In this document: piece after piece, positions 8,537 to 16,204 of the stretch
How the letters are laid out: the number at the start of each line of letters is the position of its first letter
Numbering within the stretch: the stretch's first letter is position 1
DNA from: Bacillota bacterium
GTDB lineage: Bacteria; Bacillota; Clostridia; Lachnospirales; Lachnospiraceae
DNA: 64,000 nt
Direction: 5' to 3'
Assembly (NCBI GenBank): GCA_023399055.1
Contig: JAEWQV010000016.1
Span: forward strand, 558,001 to 622,000
Program-made: the position numbers and the translations under genes
Notes under the pieces: model-generated
Seen by the model: only the letters and a program-made list of their open reading frames with translations
Databases searched by the model: none
Told to the model about the DNA's origin: nothing

Positions 8537-9379
8537 TTAATTTAACATTTTAGCTAACGCAGCATCTCTTTGTGCCTTATAATTAGCAAGATTAAATTTA
8601 TCATCTAAGAACTTATTCAGACTTTTATCTAATGCTGTACTTGACGTTGGATCATACTTTGTATTAAAGTACTCATCCAAGGCTTTGTTAAGTTCATCAT
8701 CATTAATAAAATCAAATTCAGGATGACTGTTAAAATACTCTTCTAACTTGGGTGCATCTTCCGTGCTAGTTACAATTACCGTACAACGGGAATATCTGGG
8801 GGTTCCATCAACATTTGTAGCATCAATTTCTGCAAATGCATAGGTCAATCCTGCCTTCTTAGCAGTAATACGACCATTGGCACTTACGGATGCTATATTG
8901 TAATCCTTGATAGAAAATTTGGCAGTTTCAATTGTGTTGATAGGCTTTAATATTACATTCAGGTAATCTGACTTATCTACACCAAGAATAATTCTTGATT
9001 TAGTAAGTTTAACGCTGAAAGCGGGAAGACCTACATTTACATCACAAGTTAAACTGACAGGATAAGCACCATCTTTAATCGTAACAGTGACAACCGCTGT
9101 GCCAACTTTATTGGCAGATATGATACCGTCTTCAGTAACTGAAGCGACATCTGCGTTGTCTGATTTAAAAAGTACCTTGGCATTTTCACCTAAATTGTAC
9201 ACTTTTAATGGAAAAGATTTGCCTTTTACTAATGTAATGCTCTTTAAATTTAACCGATAGCTGTCATTCTTCTCATTATCAATACTAGCTGCACTTGCTT
9301 TTGTCAAAGGCATCAGCAGGGTTAAAAAGAGAAGTAGGCCTAAAGTTAAAAAGCATTTACTTAATAATCTTGATTTCAT
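8537..9379 (-). CDS. Secreted protein with two bacterial Ig-like (BIG2) domains
   Basis: 280 aa from the ATG at 9379. A longer frame exists, but GGAGG sits 9 bases before this ATG and the signal peptide begins here. The signal peptide has a basic start (MKSRLLSK), a hydrophobic core and a cleavage region KASA-A near residue 30. Two BIG2-like domains follow: ITLVKGKSFPLKV...VASVTEDGIISANKVGTAVVTV, and SRIILGVDKSDYLNV...IASVSANGRITAKKAGLTYAFAEI. The last ~70 residues are charged, with repeated phrases LDEYFNTKYD, LDKSLNKFLDDKF and EEYFNSHPEFDF. BIG2 domains are common in surface and adhesive proteins. No anchor is visible, so it is probably released or held non-covalently. Confidence 0.8.
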   Translation of the reverse strand: MKSRLLSKCFLTLGLLLFLTLLMPLTKASAASIDNEKNDSYRLNLKSITLVKGKSFPLKVYNLGENAKVLFKSDNADVASVTEDGIISANKVGTAVVTVTIKDGAYPVSLTCDVNVGLPAFSVKLTKSRIILGVDKSDYLNVILKPINTIETAKFSIKDYNIASVSANGRITAKKAGLTYAFAEIDATNVDGTPRYSRCTVIVTSTEDAPKLEEYFNSHPEFDFINDDELNKALDEYFNTKYDPTSSTALDKSLNKFLDDKFNLANYKAQRDAALAKMLN

Positions 9380-9591
9380 GGCTATTCCTCCGAATTCTGA
9401 AAATCCCTTTGTCACATCCTACAATTATAATAACATTCATTTTTGTCAGAAAAGTGTCATAATGTAAAAATTTATATAATAATTTCTTAATATATTCCAG
9501 TAGTATTTACTAAATCTTTCATGGATATCCGGGTTATAATAGGTTCTATGTGACGATTTTTGGATTAAGCTTTTAAAAATATAACCAAAGT

Positions 9592-9632
9592 GTAACAGTT
9601 CAATCTTAAGCTCGATTTCATTTTGCTGTATC
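9592..9632 (+). repeat. Dispersed intergenic element, copy 1 (TAACAGTTCA...TAAGCTCGA)
   Basis: TAACAGTTCA, four variable bases, TAAGCTCGA, then a diverged TTC-TTTG stretch. The same arrangement occurs at 16121-16160, upstream of addB. Both copies are intergenic and on the plus strand. Confidence 0.5.
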
Positions 9633-9652
9633 TTTAAAGGCTGAACGTCCTA

Positions 9653-9714
9653 CAAGTTTTTGATACAATATTTATAGGAAAGCGAGCTTTCTAATATATT
9701 GTATCAAAGACTTG
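9653..9714. repeat. 62-nt near-perfect inverted repeat
   Basis: The arm from 9653 (CAAGTTTTTGATACAATAT, then AAAGC) pairs with the arm ending at 9714 (its inverse ATATTGTATCAAAGACTTG), with two small indels and a few mismatches. It lies mid-way between the secreted Ig-like gene (minus) and the response regulator (plus). There is no T run directly after it. It could be a regulatory hairpin or a small mobile-element relic. Confidence 0.75.
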
Positions 9715-9770
9715 CAAGTTGAACTGATACAAAAAATTTCTGGTAATATTTGAATGGCTTACTTTACTAC

Positions 9771-9800
9771 TTGTCTTAAGTGTATGATTTGGGATATAAT
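9771..9800 (+). promoter_or_regulatory. Probable promoter of the two-component operon
   Basis: TTGTCT (9771-9776), an 18-base spacer and a perfect TATAAT (9795-9800). It would give a leader of about 165 nt before the response regulator start at 9971. Confidence 0.5.
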
Positions 9801-9840
9801 GTTGACAACTAGTGATTTTTGGCGACAATTCGATTTTATG

Positions 9841-9925
9841 ATGGCTCGACGAGCCATATTGAGTTTTAAGTGTGAGAGAAAAAACACTTTCACACTGAGG
9901 TTTGCGTTCAAAAATGAATGCAAGC
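9841..9925 (+). other. Structured 5' leader of the response regulator mRNA
   Basis: Three stem-loops stand in series. A perfect 7-bp stem ATGGCTC/GAGCCAT has a 3-base loop (9841-9857). GTGTGA pairs with TCACAC (about 9870-9895). A short stem TGC-TTCA/TGAATGCA lies around 9903-9923. The role is unknown; mRNA stability or attenuation are possibilities. Confidence 0.45.
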
Positions 9926-9970
9926 ACTCACTCTCTGAACTTGGAGGCAAATTATGAAAGGAGATTTGAT

Positions 9971-10666
9971 ATGCAACATATATTAATCGCAGACGATAAT
10001 AGTGATATAACAGATATTTTGTCTACCTACTCCAGAATGGAAGGTTTTGAGCCTGTAGTAGCAGGAGATGGAGAAGAGGCATTTCAATTATTTAACCAAT
10101 ATAATCCAGAGGTAGTATTATTAGATGTAATGATGCCCAAAGAAGATGGATATGAGGTTTGTAGAAAAATAAGAAGTAAATCAAATGTACCTGTGATTTT
10201 GATAACTGCCAGAGGAGAGGACTTTGACAAAATCATGGGTCTGGATATTGGGGCAGATGATTATATTGTAAAACCCTTCAGCCCACGAGAGGTTATGGCC
10301 AGAGTGAGAGCTGTAATGAGGAGAATGGCAAAAACTACAAAAGAAACAGCTACAGGTAATACGCTAACAGTTGGAAATCTTGAAATTAACCTGGATGAAT
10401 ACACCTTACATATAGGGGGGACTAAGATTTCATTAACAAAAAAAGAAATCGAAACCATGTGGACGTTAGCAACAAATCCCAATAAGGTATTTACGAGAGA
10501 TAACTTACTTGACAGCCTTTGGGGATTTGACTATTTTGGAGATAGCAGAACTGTAGATTCACATATCAAACGGCTACGCTCAAAGTTGGATGCCATTGAG
10601 CATGAGGCGTGGAACATAAAAACCATCTGGGGTGTTGGATATAAGTTTGAAATCGAAGAAAAGTAG
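9971..10666 (+). CDS. OmpR/PhoB-family response regulator
   Basis: 231 aa from the ATG at 9971. An ORF reading from 9902 is longer, but AAAGGAG (9957-9963) is placed for 9971 and the receiver domain begins right there. The receiver domain has acidic pair D8-D9, phospho-acceptor D52 (VVLLDVMMPKEDGYEV) and the conserved Lys in GADDYIVKPF. The C-terminal winged helix has the OmpR pattern ISLTKKEIETMWTLATNPNKVFTRDNLLDSLWG...RTVDSHIKRLRSKL...IWGVGYKFE. It is co-transcribed with the histidine kinase 8 bases downstream. The regulon is unknown. Confidence 0.93.
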   Translation: MQHILIADDNSDITDILSTYSRMEGFEPVVAGDGEEAFQLFNQYNPEVVLLDVMMPKEDGYEVCRKIRSKSNVPVILITARGEDFDKIMGLDIGADDYIVKPFSPREVMARVRAVMRRMAKTTKETATGNTLTVGNLEINLDEYTLHIGGTKISLTKKEIETMWTLATNPNKVFTRDNLLDSLWGFDYFGDSRTVDSHIKRLRSKLDAIEHEAWNIKTIWGVGYKFEIEEK

Positions 10667-10674
10667 GGAGTCAT

Positions 10675-12174
10675 ATGGCTAAACAAGAGAAGGTGCGTAT
10701 CTATAACCGACTGTTTTTTAAATTATATCTAAACTATGCAGTTATGCTCGTGGTTACAGCAATCCTTATTGGTCTTATTTTTATTAAACAATATTCCAAC
10801 TCGACCATGGAAAATTATAAAGCCGAGATGCTAAAGCAGGCTGAGTATATAAGCGGTAAGATAACAGATAACATTAATATAAATAAAGATATTAATGAAG
10901 ATTTTATATCAAATATAAAATTTGTCCAAGGAACTAATAATTGGGATGTTTATACGGTATCAAACCCCAATGCCGCTAATAAATTAACATCAGATTATGA
11001 AGTTAGTTTAACTTATGATGATTTTGTTGCAATGCCTGAATACTCTGATATGGTCAATATTATGGATGAGGTATTTGAAGGACATAAAATAGTTAAGGAA
11101 TATTATGAAGAGTCAGAGGAGCGGCAAACCATTACGGCGGGATATCCGATTTATTTAAGTGATAAAAGCGTAGTGGGAGCGGTTTTAATCAAGAAACCCT
11201 ATGAAGAAAGTAAACAGCTAGTCACCGACAGCCTTATATTAATTGTTACAAGTAGTGTGGTAGCCTTAGCGATATCCTTTGTTATTGTCATTATTTTTGC
11301 AACAGAGCTTTCCATGCCAATTACTCGAATGCGTATTACAGCACTAGAACTAGCGGCAGGCAACTATAACTTTAAGACAGGGATTAACAGAGCGGATGAA
11401 ATTGGAGATTTGGCAAAAACCGTGGATGTTCTAGCGAATAAGCTACAGGAAAATGATATAATTCGAAAAAAACTCGATCAGATGAGACTTGATTTCTTTG
11501 CTAATGTCTCTCACGAGCTTAGAACGCCAATCACTGTAATCAGAGCGTATACAGAGACTTTGGCAGACGGAGTAGTTAAGGAAGAAGAGAAGGTTGGGCA
11601 ATACTACGACAGAATGTTGTTGGAATGCAAGTCCATGGAGCGATTGGTAGGGGATCTTATGACTTTATCAAAGATGCAGAACCCGGACTTTGCTATTGAA
11701 AAGGAACCTGTTAATCTTCAACAAGTATTTAATGATATTATACGAAGTGCAGGGGCAATAGCCAGCAAGAAAAACATTTCTATTGAGGTAATTAAGGACA
11801 GCCCGGTTTCTATGATTTTGGGAGATTATGACCGTCTGCGCCAGATGTTTATGGTAATCTTTGATAATGCTATAAAATTTTCAGAAGAAAATACAACAGT
11901 ACACATAAATATTTCAAATGAGGAAAAAATAAAAGTATCCATTCGAGATGAGGGAATTGGAATTGAGCCAGAAGATATATCCAATATCTTTGAAAAATTT
12001 TATAAGTCAAACCTTCGTCAAAATGCAAGTGGTACTGGACTAGGATTATCTATAGCAAAACAAATTGCAATTAAGCATGAAGGTACAATTGAGGTAGTAT
12101 CTACACCTAATGTTGGTACAGAGTTTATATTTACATTCCCACTGTTAGAGGTAGAGGAAGAGGTTGAAGGATAA
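10675..12174 (+). CDS. Sensor histidine kinase, HAMP-containing
   Basis: 499 aa. One transmembrane helix at about residues 19-38, a ~145-residue extracytoplasmic sensor region and a second helix around 185-210 are followed by a HAMP linker (ATELSMPITRMRITALELAAGNYNFK). The dimerisation domain carries phospho-acceptor H280 in SHELRTPIT. The ATPase domain has N box FDNAIKFS, G1 box RDEGIGIEPED and G2 box GTGLGLSIAKQ. GGGAG just before the ATG overlaps the regulator's end. It phosphorylates the upstream regulator. The input signal cannot be deduced. Confidence 0.93.
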   Translation: MAKQEKVRIYNRLFFKLYLNYAVMLVVTAILIGLIFIKQYSNSTMENYKAEMLKQAEYISGKITDNININKDINEDFISNIKFVQGTNNWDVYTVSNPNAANKLTSDYEVSLTYDDFVAMPEYSDMVNIMDEVFEGHKIVKEYYEESEERQTITAGYPIYLSDKSVVGAVLIKKPYEESKQLVTDSLILIVTSSVVALAISFVIVIIFATELSMPITRMRITALELAAGNYNFKTGINRADEIGDLAKTVDVLANKLQENDIIRKKLDQMRLDFFANVSHELRTPITVIRAYTETLADGVVKEEEKVGQYYDRMLLECKSMERLVGDLMTLSKMQNPDFAIEKEPVNLQQVFNDIIRSAGAIASKKNISIEVIKDSPVSMILGDYDRLRQMFMVIFDNAIKFSEENTTVHINISNEEKIKVSIRDEGIGIEPEDISNIFEKFYKSNLRQNASGTGLGLSIAKQIAIKHEGTIEVVSTPNVGTEFIFTFPLLEVEEEVEG

Positions 12175-12225
12175 AGAAATTGTAAAAACATCCCAGATAA
12201 ACTTGTACTTTCCAATCAGAAAAAC

Positions 12226-12254
12226 TTGAATTATAGAAGATAATCGGTTATAAT
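12226..12254 (+). promoter_or_regulatory. Sigma-A promoter of the 6S RNA gene
   Basis: TTGAAT (12226-12231), exactly 17 bases, then TATAAT (12249-12254). This predicts a transcript start near 12261-12262, just ahead of the closing stem of the RNA. Confidence 0.8.
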
Positions 12255-12261
12255 ACTAATA

Positions 12262-12452
12262 TAAAATTCCTGAGGTGTTCGACACTCCTGTCATTTTGAA
12301 CCTACAATATGATATAAGGGATTCCTACATTCGTAAGTGGATGTCAGGCCGCCGTTTGCAGCGGAAGGCAGAAGCTTATGTGCGGTTACCCACCTAGCTT
12401 AGCTAGGAGTCAAAATACAGGAAACGGCATTTTGGGTATAACACTAAGGATG
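12262..12452 (+). ncRNA. ssrS: 6S RNA
   Basis: About 190 nt with its own promoter and terminator and no ORF. The two ends pair as the terminal stem: TCCTGAGGTGTTC near 12268-12280 with AACACTAAGGA at 12440-12450. Internal segments have the 6S layout I know from Clostridia: CATTTTGAACCTACAAT on the 5' side of the bubble, GGGATTCCTAC, an apical GTCAGGCCGCCGTTTGCAGCGG, then GGTTACCCACC and a GGTATAACAC 3' strand. 6S RNA mimics an open promoter and binds sigma-70-type RNA polymerase in stationary phase. The call rests on remembered family features and secondary structure, not a covariance search. Confidence 0.85.
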
Positions 12453-12478
12453 AAAGCGGCTTTTGCCGCTTTTTTTTT
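12453..12478 (+). terminator. Terminator of the 6S RNA gene
   Basis: AAAGCGGC (12453-12460), a TTTT loop and GCCGCTTT, followed by a run of T bases. Confidence 0.92.
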
Positions 12479-12578
12479 AGGCAGGGATTAAGTACGGAAT
12501 ATTTATCTTGTCTTTTTATGGCAGTAAGTTTAAAATATAATCGAGAAAAGTAACTATTACGTTATTAGGAGGCATTAC

Positions 12579-14504
12579 ATGAAGCATGGATTTATACGTG
12601 TTTGTGCAGCAACTCCACTGATTCGAGTGGCGGATTGTTCCTATAATACCGTTAAAATCATAGAATTAATTGATCAGGCAGCAGCACAGGGCAATAAGTT
12701 AATTGTTTTTCCGGAACTATCAATAACTGGATATACCTGTGGTGACCTTTTTTTACAAGATATATTATTAAGAAAAGCACAGGAGAGTGTTAAGACAATT
12801 GCCGAGTCAACCAAAGGAAAAGGGATTGTTGCAGTTGTCGGTTTCCCTCTTGTGGTGAAGGGCAAACTCTATAATACGGCAGCAGTATTAAGTGAAGGAA
12901 AAGTTCTTGGTTTAATACCAAAAAGAAGTATTCCTAACTATACCGAGTTTTATGAGGCAAGACATTTTACAACTGGAATATTAGAGCCAATTTTAATTCA
13001 CTTTATGGGAGAAGAGATTTACTTTGGATCAAGAATCATTTTTCAGTGCCAGGATATGCCGGAATTTATTCTTGGAGTAGAAATTTGTGAAGATTTATGG
13101 ATTCCGCAATCACCAAGTATAGAGCACTGTATTGCGGGAGCGACTATAATTGCAAATCTTTCCGCCAGTGATGAATTAACAGGCAAGGATTCCTATCGCC
13201 GTGAACTTGTAAAGAGCCAATCTGCAAGACTTGTATGCGGTTATTTATATAGTGATGCTGGTGAAGGCGAATCTACCACCGATGTGGTATATGCAGGTCA
13301 TAATATAATTGCTGAAAATGGTACCTTATTAATAGAATCTAAACTATTTGAAAACGGCTTGATTTCAAGTGAAATTGATCTTGGTAGACTAAAAAGTGAA
13401 CGTAGAAGAATGCACACTTACCTGGGACAAAGTACGGTACCTTATCAGGTACTTTCTTTTACCCTTGAGAAGAATGCAGACAAATTACCTGAGATAACGC
13501 TTACTCGTTTTGTTGACCCTAGACCTTTCGTACCTACCCAAAAGGAAGAAAGGGATAAGAGATGTAATGATATTATTCAAATCCAGGCAATGGGATTAAA
13601 AACCAGATTAGCGCATACAGGGATTACAAATGTGGCTGTAGGAATATCAGGTGGACTGGATTCTACCTTAGCACTTTTAGTAACTGCCAAAGCTTTTGAC
13701 TTACTTGGACTTGATAAAAAAGGAATTAGAGCTGTTACAATGCCTTGCTTTGGGACCACCGATCGTACCTATAAGAATGCAATAGCAATGGCAGTTAGCC
13801 TTGGGGTTACCTTAATGGAAATTCCAATAAGGGAAGCGGTGGAACTTCATTTTAGAGATATAGGGCATGATATTAACGTTCATGACCTAACCTTTGAGAA
13901 TAGTCAGGCTAGGGAGAGAACCCAGGTACTTATGGATGTTGCTGGTAAATACAATGGATTTGTCGTAGGTACTGGAGATATGTCAGAATTAGCGCTTGGT
14001 TGGGCTACCTACAATGGGGATCATATGTCCATGTATGGGGTGAATTCCTCTGTGCCAAAGACCTTGGTTCGTTATCTGGTAGAGTATTTTGCAGATACAA
14101 CACAAGACAGTAAGTTACGTGAAGTGTTGCAGGATGTATTAGAAACACCGGTTAGCCCAGAATTATTACCCCCAAAGGATGGAGAGATTGCGCAGAAGAC
14201 AGAGGACATTGTTGGGCCTTATGAGCTGCATGACTTTTTCCTTTATTATGTGCTTCGTTTTGGATTTGAGCCAAGTAAGGTATATCGACTTGCAAAAATT
14301 GCATTTGCAGGAAGTTATGATAATAAGGTAATATTAACATGGCTTAAGGTGTTTTATAAAAGATTTTTTACCCAGCAGTTTAAACGCTCCTGCTTACCGG
14401 ATGGGCCAAAAGTGGGTAGTGTAGCTGTGTCACCAAGAGGAGATTTAAGAATGCCCAGTGATGCTTCAGCAAATCTTTGGATGAGTGAATTAGAACAACT
14501 ATAA
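12579..14504 (+). CDS. nadE: Glutamine-dependent NAD+ synthetase
   Basis: 641 aa, the two-domain glutamine-dependent form. The N-terminal nitrilase-like glutaminase domain (about 1-290) has E46 in FPELS, a Lys in GLIPKRSIPNY and C170 in GVEICEDLW. The C-terminal amidotransferase/synthetase domain has the PP-loop GISGGLDST at 355-363, then the VVGTGDMSELALGW and NSSVPKTLVRYLV motifs. It converts nicotinic acid adenine dinucleotide to NAD+ with ATP and glutamine. AGGAGG (12568-12573) lies 5 bases before the ATG. It stands alone between the 6S gene and a DegV gene. Confidence 0.95.
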   Translation: MKHGFIRVCAATPLIRVADCSYNTVKIIELIDQAAAQGNKLIVFPELSITGYTCGDLFLQDILLRKAQESVKTIAESTKGKGIVAVVGFPLVVKGKLYNTAAVLSEGKVLGLIPKRSIPNYTEFYEARHFTTGILEPILIHFMGEEIYFGSRIIFQCQDMPEFILGVEICEDLWIPQSPSIEHCIAGATIIANLSASDELTGKDSYRRELVKSQSARLVCGYLYSDAGEGESTTDVVYAGHNIIAENGTLLIESKLFENGLISSEIDLGRLKSERRRMHTYLGQSTVPYQVLSFTLEKNADKLPEITLTRFVDPRPFVPTQKEERDKRCNDIIQIQAMGLKTRLAHTGITNVAVGISGGLDSTLALLVTAKAFDLLGLDKKGIRAVTMPCFGTTDRTYKNAIAMAVSLGVTLMEIPIREAVELHFRDIGHDINVHDLTFENSQARERTQVLMDVAGKYNGFVVGTGDMSELALGWATYNGDHMSMYGVNSSVPKTLVRYLVEYFADTTQDSKLREVLQDVLETPVSPELLPPKDGEIAQKTEDIVGPYELHDFFLYYVLRFGFEPSKVYRLAKIAFAGSYDNKVILTWLKVFYKRFFTQQFKRSCLPDGPKVGSVAVSPRGDLRMPSDASANLWMSELEQL

Positions 14505-14608
14505 ATTTAATATTTATTGATTTGAATAGAAGATAATCAAAAGAAGCGCTAACATAGAGTTACATTCTAGAAAAGAGTTAGACAAGTATACGTAAGAGGG
14601 AGGTAGTT

Positions 14609-15490
14609 ATGGCACTTAGAATAATAACAGATTCTGCATCCGATACTCCAAAATGGGTAATCAAAGAATTTGATTTACATGTAATTCCGACTCCGGTAGT
14701 AATTGACGAAAAGGATTATTTTGATGGAAAGACAATTGTACCTGAAGAGTTTTATGATATATTGCGTAGTGGTAAAGATATCAAAACCTATCATATCAAT
14801 GCACAGATGTTTTATGATAATTTTAAGCCTTATGCAGAAAAGGGGGACGAGGTTGTTTATATCTGCTTTTCTACTGGAATTGCAGGAACCTTTAATGCGG
14901 CTCATATTGCCAAAGCAGAGCTTCTGGAGCAATTTCCGAACTTTGACCTTACCATCATAGATTCAAAATGTGCTTCTTTAGGGTTTGGTGTAGCAACTTA
15001 TTATGCATTACTAATGCAGCGAAATGGTGCCACCAAGCAGGAAATTATAGAGGGTATTCAGTGGCATTGCGAGCATATGGAGATGGTATTTACCGTAAGT
15101 ACGCTAGAGTACCTGTTCAAAGGCGGACGTTTAAGCAGAACCTCTGCAATTGCGGGTGGACTTTTAGATATTAAACCCATTATCCATGTAAATGATAATG
15201 GATCCTTGGAATCCATAGAAAAAATTAGAGGAAGACAGAAGTCTCTTCGAAGACTTGTTGAACTTGTAGGAGAACGCGGTGCGAGTCTGACAACTCAAGT
15301 AATAGGGTTAGTGCATGGAGATGATAAGGAAACGGTTGAACAGTTAAAAGAACAGCTATCAGAAGCTTATGGCTGTAAGAATTATCTGGATAATTATGTG
15401 GGCTGTGCGATAGGAGCTCATACCGGACCAGGAGTAATCGGTATTATCTTCCTAAATGACACTTCTCCATTTGAGAAGTACTTAATGTAA
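14609..15490 (+). CDS. DegV family fatty-acid-binding protein
   Basis: 293 aa. The start RIITDSASDTPKWVIKEF and the later VVYICFSTGIAGTFNAA, FTVSTLEYLFKGGRLS and CAIGAHTGPGVIGIIF are the hallmark motifs of DegV/FakB proteins. These bind fatty acids and present them to FakA kinase for acyl-phosphate formation. No FakA is in the window. GGGAGG lies 6 bases before the ATG. A terminator hairpin shared with the convergent gene follows. Confidence 0.9.
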   Translation: MALRIITDSASDTPKWVIKEFDLHVIPTPVVIDEKDYFDGKTIVPEEFYDILRSGKDIKTYHINAQMFYDNFKPYAEKGDEVVYICFSTGIAGTFNAAHIAKAELLEQFPNFDLTIIDSKCASLGFGVATYYALLMQRNGATKQEIIEGIQWHCEHMEMVFTVSTLEYLFKGGRLSRTSAIAGGLLDIKPIIHVNDNGSLESIEKIRGRQKSLRRLVELVGERGASLTTQVIGLVHGDDKETVEQLKEQLSEAYGCKNYLDNYVGCAIGAHTGPGVIGIIFLNDTSPFEKYLM

Positions 15491-15504
15491 AAGTTTTAAA
15501 AATA

Positions 15505-15529
15505 AGGAATGCTGCATTGCAGCATTCCT
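15505..15529. terminator. Hairpin between convergent degV-family and FMN-binding-like genes
   Basis: AGGAATGCTGCA and TGCAGCATTCCT form a 12-base perfect inverted repeat with almost no loop. The T run on either side is weak. The position between convergent stops supports a bidirectional role. Confidence 0.65.
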
Positions 15530-15548
15530 ATTCTAAATATGTATGTGG

Positions 15549-15986
15549 TTATTCGGTTACTACCAATGCCAGATCAAGTGCATTCTGTATTGCATCCAGT
15601 AATATTTGTTGAGTATATTGACTATCTTCTTGAAGCTCTACCTCATCAATCGGAACATCATTATAGAGTTGGGTAGTGATTGCTTCCAGCGAGGGTTCAA
15701 TTAAAGGAAACATCGTTGTCACTGCTTCATCAATATTAACGATTTCCACAGAATTGATATGGCTCTTATCTACAACTACTTCGATATCGTAAGCCATATT
15801 ATTCAAGGTGATGGAGGAATTGTATTTACCGGGTGTATAGATGTTGGCTTCGTCAGTGGAAGTTTTATCGTCTTTATCTCGGAACATAAATATGAGGAGT
15901 AAGATTAATAAGATACCTAATACTGCGAAAATCACAGTATATATGATTTCTTTGAGTTGGATAACGACTATTTTGGTCTTTGCCAT
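15549..15986 (-). CDS. Membrane-anchored FMN-binding-domain-like protein
   Basis: 145 aa from the ATG at 15986; GGAGGG is 6 bases upstream on the minus strand, whereas the longer frame from 16016 lacks a site. One transmembrane helix (about residues 14-35, YTVIFAVLGILLILLLIFMF) precedes an extracytoplasmic domain. YTPGKYNSSITLNNMAYDIEVVVDKSHINSVEIVN and YTQQILLDAIQNALDLA resemble the small FMN-bind domain of RnfG/NqrC-like proteins. The Ser/Thr flavinylation motif is not evident (the end reads SQYTQQILLDAI), so flavin binding is unproven. Confidence 0.55.
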   Translation of the reverse strand: MAKTKIVVIQLKEIIYTVIFAVLGILLILLLIFMFRDKDDKTSTDEANIYTPGKYNSSITLNNMAYDIEVVVDKSHINSVEIVNIDEAVTTMFPLIEPSLEAITTQLYNDVPIDEVELQEDSQYTQQILLDAIQNALDLALVVTE

Positions 15987-16120
15987 GTCTACCCTCCAGA
16001 GCATGATATGCTTCATGTCTTAATTCTTACTATATATTATTAATCACAAATGTAATTTATGCAGATAAATTACAATCGAAGGATTTTTCAATTGATGAAT
16101 TTTTGGTACCTCACAAATTA

Positions 16121-16160
16121 TAACAGTTCAGCAATAAGCTCGAATTCTATTTGGCAGAAC
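16121..16160 (+). repeat. Dispersed intergenic element, copy 2
   Basis: TAACAGTTCA, four variable bases, TAAGCTCGA and a diverged tail. It matches the element at 9592 in both constant blocks with the same spacing. It lies about 45-85 bases before the addB start. Confidence 0.5.
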
Positions 16161-16204
16161 TATTACCACAAATTCGTTGATTGTAGAAGAAGGGAGGTTA
16201 TTTT

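Noticed and set aside
9754..9957. Short overlapping ORFs on both strands in the response regulator leader
   Set aside because: They coincide with the hairpin-rich leader, lack ribosome binding sites and show no protein-like composition.
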